64,000 nucleotides of DNA from Craspedostauros australis. Its lineage: Eukaryota; Bacillariophyta; Bacillariophyceae; Mastogloiales; Achnanthaceae. Numbering within the stretch: position 1 is the first letter of the stretch; every line of letters starts with the position of its first letter. Both the position numbers and the translations under genes were made by a program. The notes beneath the pieces were generated by a model, which was not told the origin of the DNA, did no database searches, and saw only the letters and a list, made by a program, of their open reading frames with translations. The DNA lies in contig JAMXDE010000004.1 in assembly GCA_026770025.1 (NCBI GenBank), forward strand, positions 3,335,501 through 3,399,500, given 5' to 3'. This document shows, piece after piece, positions 41,179-52,100 of this stretch.

Positions 41179-41833
41179 TGTTGCAGTCGCTACTGTTGTC
41201 AGTGTTACCCTTGGTCGATCGGTTGATCGACTTGTTCCGTATGATGCCAATGCTGGTGCTGGTGCTGGTGCTGATGTGAATGATGCTGATGATGCCAACC
41301 ACCAGCGAACGAGCTACTCGTACGGACGCTCTCTATTGGTAGAGAGTACAGCAGAAGTGGTGCGACGGCGATCGGTTAACACGGAGATGTTGCGAGAGAG
41401 ACAGAGAGAGAGTGTGTAGCAATGGTCTCAATCAGCTTTGGGTCCGTTGCGTTCTGAAGGGTTGTGACGATGGCCCAGAAAGCATTTTTGACCGTTGGGT
41501 GATGACAACGAAAACGTGAAGGAAATCTTCTGTTCCTCTCTTCGTTGGCACGACTCTGCTGGCATCAAGTCGGCACGCGACCTGATCACCGAGTCCCACC
41601 AAGCTCATGTTGTGCCGAACTGCTCTACTCCATCATACTCTAACACGCTCACATTGTGATGAGATGGTAGCTTGGAAGAAGCATCCATCAATGGAAGTGC
41701 TACTCAATGTACCATATTACATATTATTATATGTATGAGTACTATGTGCATATTCTATATTTCTGCACCTGCTTCACTGCGAACACTATTTGTTCCTCTA
41801 CACCGACATAGTTCTGCCATCGTCTCAGTCGCA
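41179..41833. other. Intergenic, no gene recognised
   Basis: Upstream region of the SET gene and 3' flank of the next gene. A TATTATTATATG run lies at about 41723-41735. No other feature is seen. Confidence 0.5.
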
Positions 41834-43612
41834 TTAGGAGCATCTCTCTCGTTTGTGGACATTCAATCGGCATACCTGGTACGCGTCGATTCTCTCATTC
41901 CCCGTACCTGCAACGTGGGCGAAACTTTCGTGCTGGCGGAACAACACCACCTTCGACGAAGACGAGGTTTGTGATCCTTCTGTCGATTCAGGATCGATGG
42001 GTTCCAATGAGACCTCTTTGCGCGTCGGGCACGTTGCTGGGAAGCAGCAGCTCGCCGCCATGATATCGGGCACATTTACGACGTGCAATGATGATGTCAC
42101 ATCCAGATGATGGCGATAACGTTCCTCGACTTGCTTTGATCGTTCCGCGATCAGGAGGTCTTTGTCAAGACCACCACGCTCGCCGTTCTCCGCTTCATTG
42201 CAATCGCGCTCCACTTCCAAAGCAACCGCGGTGGCACCTTCCTTCTGCAACCACGACAGCGACCGTGCCGGGCGTTCCAGATCATCGTACGTCGCGTACG
42301 GTTTGCCACGATGCGGCACAACCACCGTCCCCATCTCCAGCGCCCCTGCCAGCACCGCATCCACATCGCGCAAGTGCGGCATCTGATCGGTCTCGCTGTA
42401 ATAGACGAAATCGAACTGGTCGCGATCGTACGTGCCCTTGCGCAACAATCGTTTTGTGTGCACGGATGCCGCGTAAGGTAGGTGCTGGGGGTCGCGCAGA
42501 TCGCGGATCCATTGGATGTCGTAGATGTACTCGCTGTGCTGCAGCGCGTAATCGTAGTCAGATTTGGTGGCCACGTACACGACGACGTTGGGGAAGACGT
42601 TGGCCACCGTCAGGAGTGTCAAACGGAAGAACGCTCGTCGTTGTTCAATGCTGGTGCCCAATATGTGGTGGTCGTCGTTGTTGTCAGTCGTGGCGTAGAA
42701 CGGGAGGATTGCGAGGACGTGGCCATTGCGAATGCCCGTCGGGTTGTTGTGCCCACGTTGTCGGTAGCCCTCCATCATTTCGGTTGTCCGTCTTTGGATT
42801 GTTGCGGATAGCGTCGGATACTGGATCCGTCCATTGAACTTGGATTCCGTCTTTTCGTAGGATGACAGGTGATGGACGTAGAAATCGAACATGTCGACAG
42901 AGCGGTAGATGGGAGTGTTGACGTTGCGTATGGCTGCGTAGTACCCTCGTTCCAGGTTGAGCGGCGCCTTGGGATTGTACAATTCTGACAATGTGACGCG
43001 GTTGTTCTTCAGCAAGGATGGTGTGGAGGTGATCCATGCCGCCGCGTACGATTCGCCGCGTTTGACATTGCACCAGCCAGAAGGCAGCGATGAAGGAGGT
43101 TGCGTTTGATTCGATGCTTGCCTGGTCGTCATCAACGTGATGTTCACCATGCTAGCATGTCCATACTTCTCCACGATCTGTTGGAACGAAGAACCCGCAG
43201 CGTACGGCTGGGATCGAGGTCCCTTCGAGAAGTCATGTTCCTCATTGAATGTTGGTGGAATTGCCTCCTTCTGTTGTTGTTGCGCTCTCTTCGAGTGCTG
43301 TTCATCGTGCTGCTCGTCATGTCCTCTTTTCTTGTCTTCATCTTCATCTTCGTCTTCTTCGCCATTGTCGCCTGTCGTCTGATGCAAGGGAAGCCGTGCA
43401 GTTGCTGCAGCTTCACCTGCATGCGATGCGTTGGCTGGCAACTGAAAGGAATCGAGCCTCGTAGCTATCAGCGACGATGGTGATGATACCGACGGGGATG
43501 CAGCGAGGTTGGAATGGTTCAGGACGAAGACATTGATCTGAGAGAGGCACGTCGTGACGGCAAGACCCACCATCACCAATCTGTGGTGGCTGAATGGTCC
43601 ATTGTATGGCAT
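41834..43612 (-). CDS. Type II membrane protein, glycosyltransferase-like
   Basis: 592 aa, one exon, start AAACATGCC at 43612. A signal-anchor (LVMVGLAVTTCLSQINVFVL, residues 13-32) precedes an acidic, Gln-rich stem region and a luminal domain from about 170. Features of a Golgi glycosyltransferase are present: a type II topology, a stem, HVLAILPFYAT as a first beta strand, FPNVVVYVATKSDYDYAL as a Rossmann-like strand and helix, and FDFVYYSETDQMPHLRD at about 400, where E-T-D could serve as the DxD-like metal site. Several N-glycosylation sequons (NHS, NAS, NIT, NQT) fit a secretory location. I cannot assign a CAZy family; a general sugar-transfer role is inferred only from these features. 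Confidence 0.6.
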   Translation of the reverse strand: MPYNGPFSHHRLVMVGLAVTTCLSQINVFVLNHSNLAASPSVSSPSSLIATRLDSFQLPANASHAGEAAATARLPLHQTTGDNGEEDEDEDEDKKRGHDEQHDEQHSKRAQQQQKEAIPPTFNEEHDFSKGPRSQPYAAGSSFQQIVEKYGHASMVNITLMTTRQASNQTQPPSSLPSGWCNVKRGESYAAAWITSTPSLLKNNRVTLSELYNPKAPLNLERGYYAAIRNVNTPIYRSVDMFDFYVHHLSSYEKTESKFNGRIQYPTLSATIQRRTTEMMEGYRQRGHNNPTGIRNGHVLAILPFYATTDNNDDHHILGTSIEQRRAFFRLTLLTVANVFPNVVVYVATKSDYDYALQHSEYIYDIQWIRDLRDPQHLPYAASVHTKRLLRKGTYDRDQFDFVYYSETDQMPHLRDVDAVLAGALEMGTVVVPHRGKPYATYDDLERPARSLSWLQKEGATAVALEVERDCNEAENGERGGLDKDLLIAERSKQVEERYRHHLDVTSSLHVVNVPDIMAASCCFPATCPTRKEVSLEPIDPESTEGSQTSSSSKVVLFRQHESFAHVAGTGNERIDAYQVCRLNVHKRERCS

Positions 43613-45450
43613 GTTTGTGTCCTCGTAGAGTCTATGTGTGTCTGTGTACGTGAATGCGGGTGCAAGTGAATCTGTGGTGTGCGTCGTCGAAGAAATGGAG
43701 CGGCGAGAAATGTTGCGTTGGATGATGCAACGCAGGATGCGTTGAACCCAGTCCGCTCGCGCCTACCGTGATCATCACCATCATCATCACCACGACTTGC
43801 ACCATTGTTGTCATCATCTCACTTTCATCGGCGTTACTGTTACTGTTGCTGTTGCTGCTGATGCATTGTGCGAATTGAAATGAAACCGGAAAGGTGCGCA
43901 CTTTGTGACAACATCCACCAGCAGATCATAGTGAAAACCGACGCGCGTTAACGGTTATTAACCGCCTTGACGGTTAAGCTAGCGCCAAAATGGTTGACGG
44001 AGGTAGAGTTGTTGTTCGACTTCTTTCGTGTTCTCCCAACAAAGAACTCTCTGTATCGTTGACGGTTCCAACTCGGTACTCACAGGAACAAGGTTGCGAT
44101 GTGATTGCGGTACCCATGGACGCAGGCTCCTTCGTTCATGCCAGCAACTTCCGAACGAAGACACCACACCAGCATTTGCAGAGAGCACCCTCGCTCATTG
44201 GAGACTTCTGCGAACAAAGCCCCCTGTCGCTCCAATTCATGATGCTACCGTCTCGTCGCTGGTATTCGTGTTGATCTTTGTGGTCATCTTCTGCTGGAAC
44301 GAACCTGCAACGTTGACCCGTTTCGAGCAAGCGGTTGCTGTGCGCGGCATTGTTGTTGTGGACGTAGGCGTGTGCAATTGCGAGCGTCGACACGGACAGA
44401 GGATCGTCACGAGTACTTACTCCACTTTTCCAGTGTCACAAGGCCATGTGTGTCTTGCTTACTCACAGGTGTGGAGTTCTTTGTTCCTGTGACTGATGTT
44501 GGATGCGGCAACTGAGGAACTCCACGGAAAGAAAGAGATAGGGATGGAGAACAGGTGCGGAGCATTGTGTTGGGATGTCTGATCCGCTCGTGTTCATGAT
44601 TGATATCGCATCAATGGGGCTACTTCTCATTTGCAAGACATGGTGCGATCCTTATGTGCAGCGGTACCTCCGATAATAATAGATGTGGCCAAGAGCTTGG
44701 ACGAAACTTGCCGAAGACATGGATTTTTTTTACATTGATAGGTTTGTTGCCATGCGGAGTACAATGCCTCTCTCTCTGCAAGAAGACGATCAAGGACGAA
44801 GGAAGCGACTGTTGTTGCGCTCCGAAACGAGCGAAGAGAACGAATGTGGAAATGCGGTACTTCAGGGGAAGCGAAGGTATCATTATCGAACGCGACGCAT
44901 TTTCGAACTGATCTCGGTACCCGTAGCCACGACCCACCTTGGCTGTATTCCTACCTTCTCTGTGTTGTGTTTGCGTGCGATAAAAAGTTCCGGCTGGGGG
45001 GCGCTTGTCGTGGGCCAAGTATTCGCAAATATTACCCGCGCGGTTGTTCCGATTCTCCATTTTGGCGCTATTGGTGTGGTACCAGGGGAGCACCCACGTC
45101 GAAGCACGACAATGGAATAGAAGGTGGGAGAAGGGCTTGTTTGTTTGTGCGAGAAAAGAAAGGTCATGTGCTCATGTGCTCATGGTGACAAAGCCATCAA
45201 GTTGGGGACACGACGACCGTTTCCACAAACTCACATCACATCACATCACGCCGCTGCCCCTCTCGCGACATCTTTCATCTGCTCTTTGGTTGTGCCTCTC
45301 CGCCAATACAGGCGTCCCAACGTCTAATCCGTACAGCCAACGGCATTAACTTGAGAAGAATAGGAGGTTTGCTCTCGTCATCACGTGATAGGTCCACAAA
45401 GTGCACGAGGAGATTAGCCTCAAGAAGATCAGTAGAATAGATCTGCAGAG

Positions 45451-45515
45451 CAGTGGAGCAGAGCAGTGGAGCAGAGCAGTGGAGCAGAGCAGTGGAGCAG
45501 AGCAGTGGAGCAGAG
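45451..45515 (+). repeat. 13-bp minisatellite, five perfect copies
   Basis: CAGTGGAGCAGAG repeated five times head to tail, about 240 bp upstream of the start of the second CRAL-TRIO/DUF6824 gene. Confidence 0.95.
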
Positions 45516-45701
45516 CAGAGCAACTCGAGAGCAGGAACTTGGGCAACCGGCAAACAACTGGCAAGAATCCAACAAGCGCACGCTAATACAGCATTGACAG
45601 GACATCAGACATCGTGCGAGTGAAGGACAAGCGCTACCCCAATACTCCACGAACACGCTGAGTTCATCACGCTGAAGTCAACAGCTGCGAAGTATTCTAT
45701 T

Positions 45702-45711
45702 CTATTATATA
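45702..45711 (+). promoter_or_regulatory. TATTATATA core promoter candidate
   Basis: CTATTATATA 41 nt upstream of the ATG of the downstream gene. Positional evidence only. Confidence 0.3.
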
Positions 45712-45751
45712 ATTCGAGTAGTCAGCACTCATCACGCTGCGCACTGCCACC

Positions 45752-48096
45752 ATGGGCAAACGCAAGGACAGAGACGCGGACCAACGCAGCGTGTTCAGCA
45801 CTGACAGCTCAGGTTGCAACACGACAGGCAGCGCAACGCTTCTGAGCCACGCCTCCAGTCAACAGCACAACGAGCATGGAGACGATGAGCTCATGGGAAT
45901 GGCCGAGCAAATCTCCGGTGTGGAGATGGAAGGTGATGGTGCAACCGCCGACGGGATGGGCATGGTGGCTATGGCGAGGATGATGAACAACTCGGATGAA
46001 TGTCACCATGATCGACATCGCGCATCGCCGTTCGGGAGCGATCACCAGGTGCAAGCGGATCCGGTGTTGTCGGTCAGCGCAGTCGCACCATCACTAACGG
46101 GGTCTCTCTCATCTCCTCCACAATCCATGCAGCAGCAGGACGATATTCATCCGACGGCACCATCATCGAGCACGCCTAGTGCATCTGTACCACAGCTTCC
46201 ACTTTCATCATCATCACCACCTATTCCATTTCCTCCAACGTCTCCAACATCTGCTCCTACGAGCACAGAGACAAAGCCATGCTTTGGGTCCTGGTTTTGC
46301 ACAGGTGACACCCGATCTAACGACCCCATCACCGAAAGCAGCAAACTGAGCCGGCAGCCTAACCGACAGCACCGCAACGCCAACGCGGCGGGTGACACGC
46401 CCTTCACATCAGCGCAAGGCGAAGCTATGTCGTCGCAAAGCGAATCACTTCTGGTGAAGGAGCTCAACGCGTTGTCCATACATGAGCGTCAGCAGGTTTA
46501 CGAAGACATTCATGGCGTTGCGGTGCCCATCGAGGAATCGCCGGACATGATCGCGAACGCGTTGGAGAAACTCGATCAACGTATCAAGCGCATCAAGCAT
46601 CGTTCCAGCTACGATCGCGCCTTCTTCCTGTCGCCGGCCCAGGTCATGGACGCCAAATTCCGCCTGGACTTTCTGCGGGCCGAGAACTTTGAAATCAACA
46701 AAGCGGCCAAGCGGCTGGTCAATTACTTCGAGTTGCGCCTGGAATTGTTCGGCGTGGAGTGTCTGGCACGTCCGGTCACCTACGACGATCTGCAGCCTGA
46801 AGATCATGCGTATTTGCGATCTGGGAGCACGCAGATCATTGGGGCGGATCAGGTGGGGCGTCCGGTCATACTGGCAGTCCCTAAGCAACGTCGCAGCCGC
46901 ACCGAATGGATCTCCATGTCACGCTCGTTGCTCTATTTGAGCGCCCTCGCGTTGCGAGAATTCTCGGAGTCGTCCCAGAAGGGGGTGATACTGCTTGTGT
47001 ACGACTCCAGCATGATCCAAGGCGTCTGCGCCAACGAGCTGTGCCAAGATCGGCGGTTCCGCGACGCATCCTATCTGCAAGGCTCGAACAAGCTGCTGAA
47101 TGCCGTGCCCGCCAAGCTGTCGGCCGTGCATTTTTGCTACGACAACCCGCAGCTCGCTGTGCCCATGCATGCGCTGCAATTGATGATCGGACACCAAGGA
47201 CGAGTGCGATTTCGTGCTCATTTTGGTAAGTGTCTATCATATCTTGTGGCGGGTTCTGTCCTCGGATGTGGTGTTGCGGCCTTCAACAGGGTGCATTTGA
47301 TTGCGCCATTTCTGAACCACTCTGTGATGTGTAGGTGTTCTGCACGCTGTCTGCCATGAAGGTGGCGCGGTGATCGACTTGTCATCCCCTCACTCATTCA
47401 ATCTCTCGCTCGCCACCCACGATCATGGCCGGTGCCAAATTCATGAACTCCACTTCACTTCACTCCGCCGCGCTCTCCACTCCTCCCCTCTCCTCGGCCG
47501 TATCAGGATCGCACCTGGAAAACTTATACAAGCTCATGACGTTCGGCATCCCCACTCAGAAATTGCCGATCCAACCGGATGGCAAGGTATCTACTCAGCA
47601 GTTCCACGCGTGGCTCGATGGCATCGCTGAGAAGGAACGTCAGCAACTGCAACAGCAACGCAAGCTTGAGGCTATTCACAATCGTATCGCCTTCCCCGAA
47701 CGCGACGACATCTTGTGCGGGCGCGGACGACCCTTCCAGGATTTTCCCGGAAACATCTCGCTGGGCGTGTTTGTGGATTCGTACTACGATCAGTACCAGC
47801 TCAATAAGAAGTCGGAAAAGACGCAGCTCTCCATGAAGCTCGTGAAGTTGCTGCGGAAGCGAGGTGTGCGGGTGCTGAAGCGCCGTGCAGATGAAGGCGC
47901 AGTGGACGAGCACGGTCTGCGAGGCGTATGGGAGATGGTCGACAACGAGCGCGCACGCGAGAAGGTGAGCCATACCTTCCGCAACACCACCTTGCATCGC
48001 AATGCCCTGAACAAACAGCAGCAAAAGCAACAGCAGCAGCAGAAGAAGGAGAAGAAGAAGAAAGATCAACAGCGACAGCCGAAAACTCATCAATAA
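45752..48096 (+). CDS. CRAL-TRIO-like/DUF6824 fusion protein B, two exons
   Basis: Exon 1 is 45752-47225 and exon 2 47507-48096; the 281-nt intron has donor GTAAGT and acceptor ATCAG, giving 687 aa. The start is in an ideal context (GCCACCATGGG). A disordered Ser/Pro-rich N-terminus (1-230) precedes a CRAL-TRIO_N-like helix (KFRLDFLRAENFEINKAAK, about 302-320) and a CRAL-TRIO-type core including RPVILAVPKQRRS, GVILLVYDSSMIQGV and AVHFCYDNPQLAVPM. The splice restores RFRAHFGSHLENLYKLMTFG, aligning with RFKPFFGTLADNIKSLSSHG of paralogue A. DUF6824 follows at about 558-655 (DDILCGRGRPFQDFPGN, then VRVLKRRADEG and VSHTFRNTT), ending in Gln/Lys runs. Lipid-binding plus a probable nuclear domain suggests a sensor or regulator; this is inference. 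The two paralogues have introns at different places. Confidence 0.86.
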
Positions 48097-48895
48097 TCCA
48101 ATGCCGGTGAGACACTTAGCACGAATCTTGGACGCTGGCTGAATCTACAATTACTATGGTCTACTGTATTTTGCTGTTGGATGAACTGAATGGAGGGAAG
48201 CAAGATGTTGAAGCGAAGCGGAGCAAAGCAGTGGGCATACTGTCGTCGTCTTGGTTGCTGTTTTCGTTTTGACAGTGGTCATGGTGGTCGGCGGTCGCTA
48301 CAGATACGTTATAACCGCCGGATTGTCGTTGGCGCAGATACCCACCAATGCCGCAGGCACATCGTTCGGAACGAATATTCGTAATAGGAGCAGAGGGCTC
48401 GTAATTCACCATTTGGGAAGATGAATCCGTTTCCATCCATCCTTCCATCCATCCATCCATCCATCCCGGCAACCACGCTTTCAATGCGTTGACCACGGCT
48501 GCGGTCGCTGATGCTGACGGAGCGCCATGCATAACGCGGGCACGGATCCAACCAAGAGATATCTCACTCGATACTTTTCAGCCTCAGTGTCGTCGTCTCC
48601 GCGTGCTGCATCCGAAAAGAGTCTCCCTGTTCGAGCTCCTGCAGCAACCCGCTAGCACCCAGGCACGCCCATGGATCTACTCTCCAGTGTATCTATGATA
48701 CGGAGGTGTGAAAGTTGGCGCCTTGATGCGTTGGTCGATCGGTTGTTTGGCTCCCGTCATCACGACAATAATCGTCGTCATTGTGGTCGTACTTGTGTGC
48801 ATGTGCATGCTCATGACCACCATCACCTTCGCCGCTGCTGTCAAATCCATCGCTTCCATTCATCATAACGCTATCATACCATATTGTACTCGTTG
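48097..48895. other. Intergenic between convergent genes
   Basis: Contains a CCAT-rich tract and no gene-like frame. Confidence 0.5.
48432..48467 (+). repeat. (CCAT)n microsatellite
   Basis: Imperfect CCAT/TCCA tetranucleotide run interrupted once by CCTT. Confidence 0.85.
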
Positions 48896-50095
48896 TCATC
48901 TCATCATCGAGTCAACCATGGACATGACAAGGTCCCTTCCAACGTCCACCGTTTTTTCCGATGCCCAAGTCAAGGTGTTTTCAAATAGATGCAACAAGGT
49001 CGGCGTCATCTGGTCTATCTGATGCAGCTGCCGCACAACTCTGCGGTACATTTCCTGCGATGCCTCGTCGCCCTCGAGCTCGTCGAGTTCCGCCAGGACG
49101 TTCTCGTTTTCGGTGCCGTTGCGAGACAGACCTTCGGCCATGATGAATATTCGGAATTGCACGTCCTCGTGGATGGGCGTATTGTACAGTACATTGAAAG
49201 TGAGGAAGGAGTAGAGAGATAACGCCGCGGCCCAGTAATCCCGCTGGATGCCGTTGTAGGTCTGGCTGCCGTATCGAGACAGGGCGACAACCTCGGGACT
49301 CCAGTAGGGCAGCTTTCCGCAGAGCTGGCGGCCGTCGTTGATGATGGTCCCGTCCGGCCCCATTTCGGTCGCCATGGCGGGATCGATGAAGAGCATCCGT
49401 CCGTTGAAGATCATGCAGTTGTCGGGCGATATATCCCTGTGACAAATCCTGAGATTCTTGAGGTAGACGAGGTTCTCGAGCATATGCCGGAAGAGGACCT
49501 TGCCCTGGTCCTCCGTGAGCGGTCCATCCAGCAGCGATTCGCACATGGGCATGATGATGTAAAGGTACTGGTCATTTCTGAGGCATTCGACGTATCTGAG
49601 CATGTGCACGTTGTCTCCCAGCGTCCGCATGCGGTATATTTCTCGGAAGGGATTCTCGTTGTTGTTCTGCTCCAGCGCCTTGGCCACCAGCTGGATCTGT
49701 AACCGCTTGATGGCCACCCTCTGGCAGGAGGCGTCGTCGTTGGGTTGCTGGTAGATGCCCTCCGTCGCGTTGACGAGCAGCGATTGATGGCCGGCGGGTA
49801 TTATGGCGGCCGCCTGCTGCGGTGGCATCCTCGGGTAGACGACGGCGAAGTAGAGCTCCCCCCACACCCCCTCGTGCGACAGCTCCTTGCGCGGCATGCT
49901 GGGTATGACCTCGTAAGTGCGTTCGGCAAGTCCATCGCAGCGCACGACGTCGACGGGCATGTACACTGGCAGACCGCCCTCTGCGGGGATGACCCATCTG
50001 TGGACGTTGCTGGCGCACGGTGGCGTGCTCTGTATTTCCGCCTCCAGCGCGACGTCGTCGAATGGCGGCAGCACCGGCGGTTGAATGTGGTTCAT
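48896..50095 (-). CDS. Protein kinase with DFG-to-DPA change
   Basis: 399 aa from ATG 50095, the first ATG downstream of a TATTATA motif; the frame is open farther upstream but begins only at TTG. Kinase subdomains are recognisable: VAIKRL with the ATP-anchoring Lys (about 130), the alpha-C Glu in FREIYRMRTL, hinge YIIMPMCESLLDG, catalytic loop ICHRDISPDNCMIF (Asp about 220), FIDPAMATE in place of DFG (Asp about 237 kept), GKLPYWSPEV in place of APE, and DYWAAALSLYSFL for subdomain IX. All catalytic polar residues are retained, so activity is plausible. The phenylalanine change should affect the DFG switch. The glycine-rich loop is not obvious (GVWGELYFAVV is a candidate). No signal peptide or accessory domain. 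The substrate is unknown. Confidence 0.85.
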   Translation of the reverse strand: MNHIQPPVLPPFDDVALEAEIQSTPPCASNVHRWVIPAEGGLPVYMPVDVVRCDGLAERTYEVIPSMPRKELSHEGVWGELYFAVVYPRMPPQQAAAIIPAGHQSLLVNATEGIYQQPNDDASCQRVAIKRLQIQLVAKALEQNNNENPFREIYRMRTLGDNVHMLRYVECLRNDQYLYIIMPMCESLLDGPLTEDQGKVLFRHMLENLVYLKNLRICHRDISPDNCMIFNGRMLFIDPAMATEMGPDGTIINDGRQLCGKLPYWSPEVVALSRYGSQTYNGIQRDYWAAALSLYSFLTFNVLYNTPIHEDVQFRIFIMAEGLSRNGTENENVLAELDELEGDEASQEMYRRVVRQLHQIDQMTPTLLHLFENTLTWASEKTVDVGRDLVMSMVDSMMR

Positions 50096-50257
50096 GCTAT
50101 TGTCGTCGCTGTTGCTGCTATTGCTATTGTTGTTGCTTTTGCTATTGTTGTGGGCAATGGACGAAGGATTGAGTTGGTACCGTGCCGTCAGGCCTTGCCT
50201 TGCTGCTTGGTTTCGCCTGAATGTCTGCGTTCCAAACCTCCTGTCACAATCGTAACC

Positions 50258-50298
50258 GATCAATGGGTCAATGGATCAATGGGTCAATGGATCAACTG
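50258..50298 (+). repeat. 16-bp tandem repeat, about 2.5 copies
   Basis: GATCAATGGGTCAATG repeated, in the presumed 5' UTR of the kinase gene. Confidence 0.85.
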
Positions 50299-50529
50299 TC
50301 GAAAACAGTATAATAGTATGTATGGCACAGCCTCAAGTCGAGTGCCAACACCAGAGAGATGGATGGAAGATGCAGAACGGGGATCGCCTCTTGTGTGGTC
50401 TGCTGCGGTCTGGTCGTGTTGGCCTCTATTTGTAGCTGCAATTATAATAGCTGCAATTGTAATTGCGGCTGTATCTGTATCCTTGGTCGTCGATTGAAAG
50501 GATCAACGTACGATCGCGACGAAGCTCTG

Positions 50530-50557
<28 letters not shown>
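50530..50557. repeat. (CT)n microsatellite
   Basis: Uninterrupted CT dinucleotides. Confidence 0.9.
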
Positions 50558-50563
<6 letters not shown>

Positions 50564-50770
50564 TAATCGTGCTATAATAGCGTAATACGAGTTGTGATGA
50601 CGATGGAAGAGGAGGGGAAGAGAGGGAAGGGAATGGAAGAATGCGGTATGCGGTAATGTGCCCGCGTTTGCTCGTCGTATGCCTGTTATCGATACTATTA
50701 TACTATTACACGTTCCACCACCTGCTATTGCTAATTGCTATGGTCGTGGGACGAATACGAGTGGAGGATG

Positions 50771-50818
50771 TGTATGAGTATCTGTATGAGTATCTGTATG
50801 AGTATCTGTATGAGTATG
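50771..50818 (+). repeat. 12-bp minisatellite, four copies
   Basis: TGTATGAGTATC repeated four times, the last copy ending in G. Confidence 0.95.
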
Positions 50819-51946
50819 TGGTATCGCGGTGTGGTGGATCCTACTCGCGGGTGCACAGAACTCCTCCCAACAGACAGCGAAGCAAAGTTGGGCTCTGCGT
50901 GGTTGGGCCTTGTCGGGCGTTGTTGGCTTTGCTGGGTGTCGTTGGGAATTGTGCCCAAATGGTGGAAGGGTGCTGGTTGGGTGGAATTTGTCGCTCCTTT
51001 TGTTCGTCTCGTTGTTCCCCTTCTTCGCCTTTGATCCTTCGTTCTTCCGCGCTGCGATCATGTGCTCTGTGTGTTGTCCTTCGTGTTTTTGCGTCATCCT
51101 TGCTGCTGGTTCTGCCTCTTCCTTGTCCAACCACGGAGCCTTTTTCCACACTCGGCCCGACTCGATTTCATTTGGTCACGCTCTCCCTGGTTTCACTGCG
51201 TCTGGACATCGATCTCGTCTCGACTACCTCGTCAAGGCCACAAACCACCAACTCGTGCGGGAGAAGGGAGGAGTGTAGAATCTGCAGATAACAGACGCAG
51301 AGAAGCGAAAGGAAGTCGTTGTCTGTATTCGAGTTCCTGGAGCGTATTGGTATTGTGTGATAACCTCCCTCTATAGAGACACATACTCTCCCGGATAGCA
51401 GCGTGGACAAATCAGTTTCTCTTCCCGTGCCAATACTTCGCCGACATGTACTCCAACTCCACAAGGACAAGACTGATCTCGACAGATTGCGAGGGACTCT
51501 TGAACGTGTTGGACACATGCAGCTCTTCACTGCCGCCACCACCAACTACACTCGCAAACCAAATAACAACGCAAAGTTCTTCGTTTGCCACTCTACTTTA
51601 CCAAAGGTTGGTCGACTCACTGACCTGGGGTCGTATGAGTGGAACGAACAAGCGGAGCAAGATGGTTTCGTGGTCTTCTCCCAGTGCGTTCTACGACTTG
51701 TTCGATCACATCACTAGGAGAAGATCCTGATTGAACAGTCTACGTATACGACTCACCGGAACACATCACAACAACTCGAACCAGAAACGCGAATTGACCA
51801 CGACAACGACGCGAACGGAACGAACAAGGCTTCTCTTGTGATGCAATCGTTGTGTTGGTCTCATCTGCGTGGGTGGGCATCTGCAGTTCCACACAACACA
51901 TCGCAACATCTTCAAATCAGTTGGGTGAACCTCTTCATTGATCAAG

Positions 51947-52002
51947 CAACGATACGCAAGCAACGATACGCAAGCAACGATACGCAAGCAACGACACGCA
52001 AG
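51947..52002 (+). repeat. 14-bp minisatellite, four copies
   Basis: CAACGATACGCAAG repeated four times (the last with one T-to-C change), about 100 bp before the COX19 start and probably in its 5' UTR. Confidence 0.95.
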
Positions 52003-52100
52003 CGAGAAGGGAATCAACCTTGAGCAATCAGAACAGCAACACCCCACGAAGTCCGGCTCGACGACCACCAATCAACAGCAACAGCAACACTGCCGACACC

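Larger units (their letters stand above)
43613..45751. other. Divergent intergenic region, about 2.1 kb
   Basis: Frames at 43990-44274, 44028-44492 and 44683-45120 overlap each other and lack domains. A 13-bp minisatellite lies at 45451-45515 and a TATTATATA motif just before the next start. I call no gene. Confidence 0.45.
50096..52100. other. Divergent intergenic region, repeat-rich
   Basis: Between divergent genes. An ATG-started 216-codon frame at 50641-51291 includes the 12-bp repeat (translated as YEYL units) and Leu/Cys/Ser-rich sequence of non-conserved look, so I do not call it. Microsatellites and minisatellites listed separately punctuate the region. Confidence 0.45.

Noticed and set aside
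50641-51291. 216-codon ATG-started frame with YEYL repeats
   Set aside because: The repeats come from a 12-bp minisatellite. The rest is Leu/Cys/Ser-rich with long opposite-strand frames and no domain.
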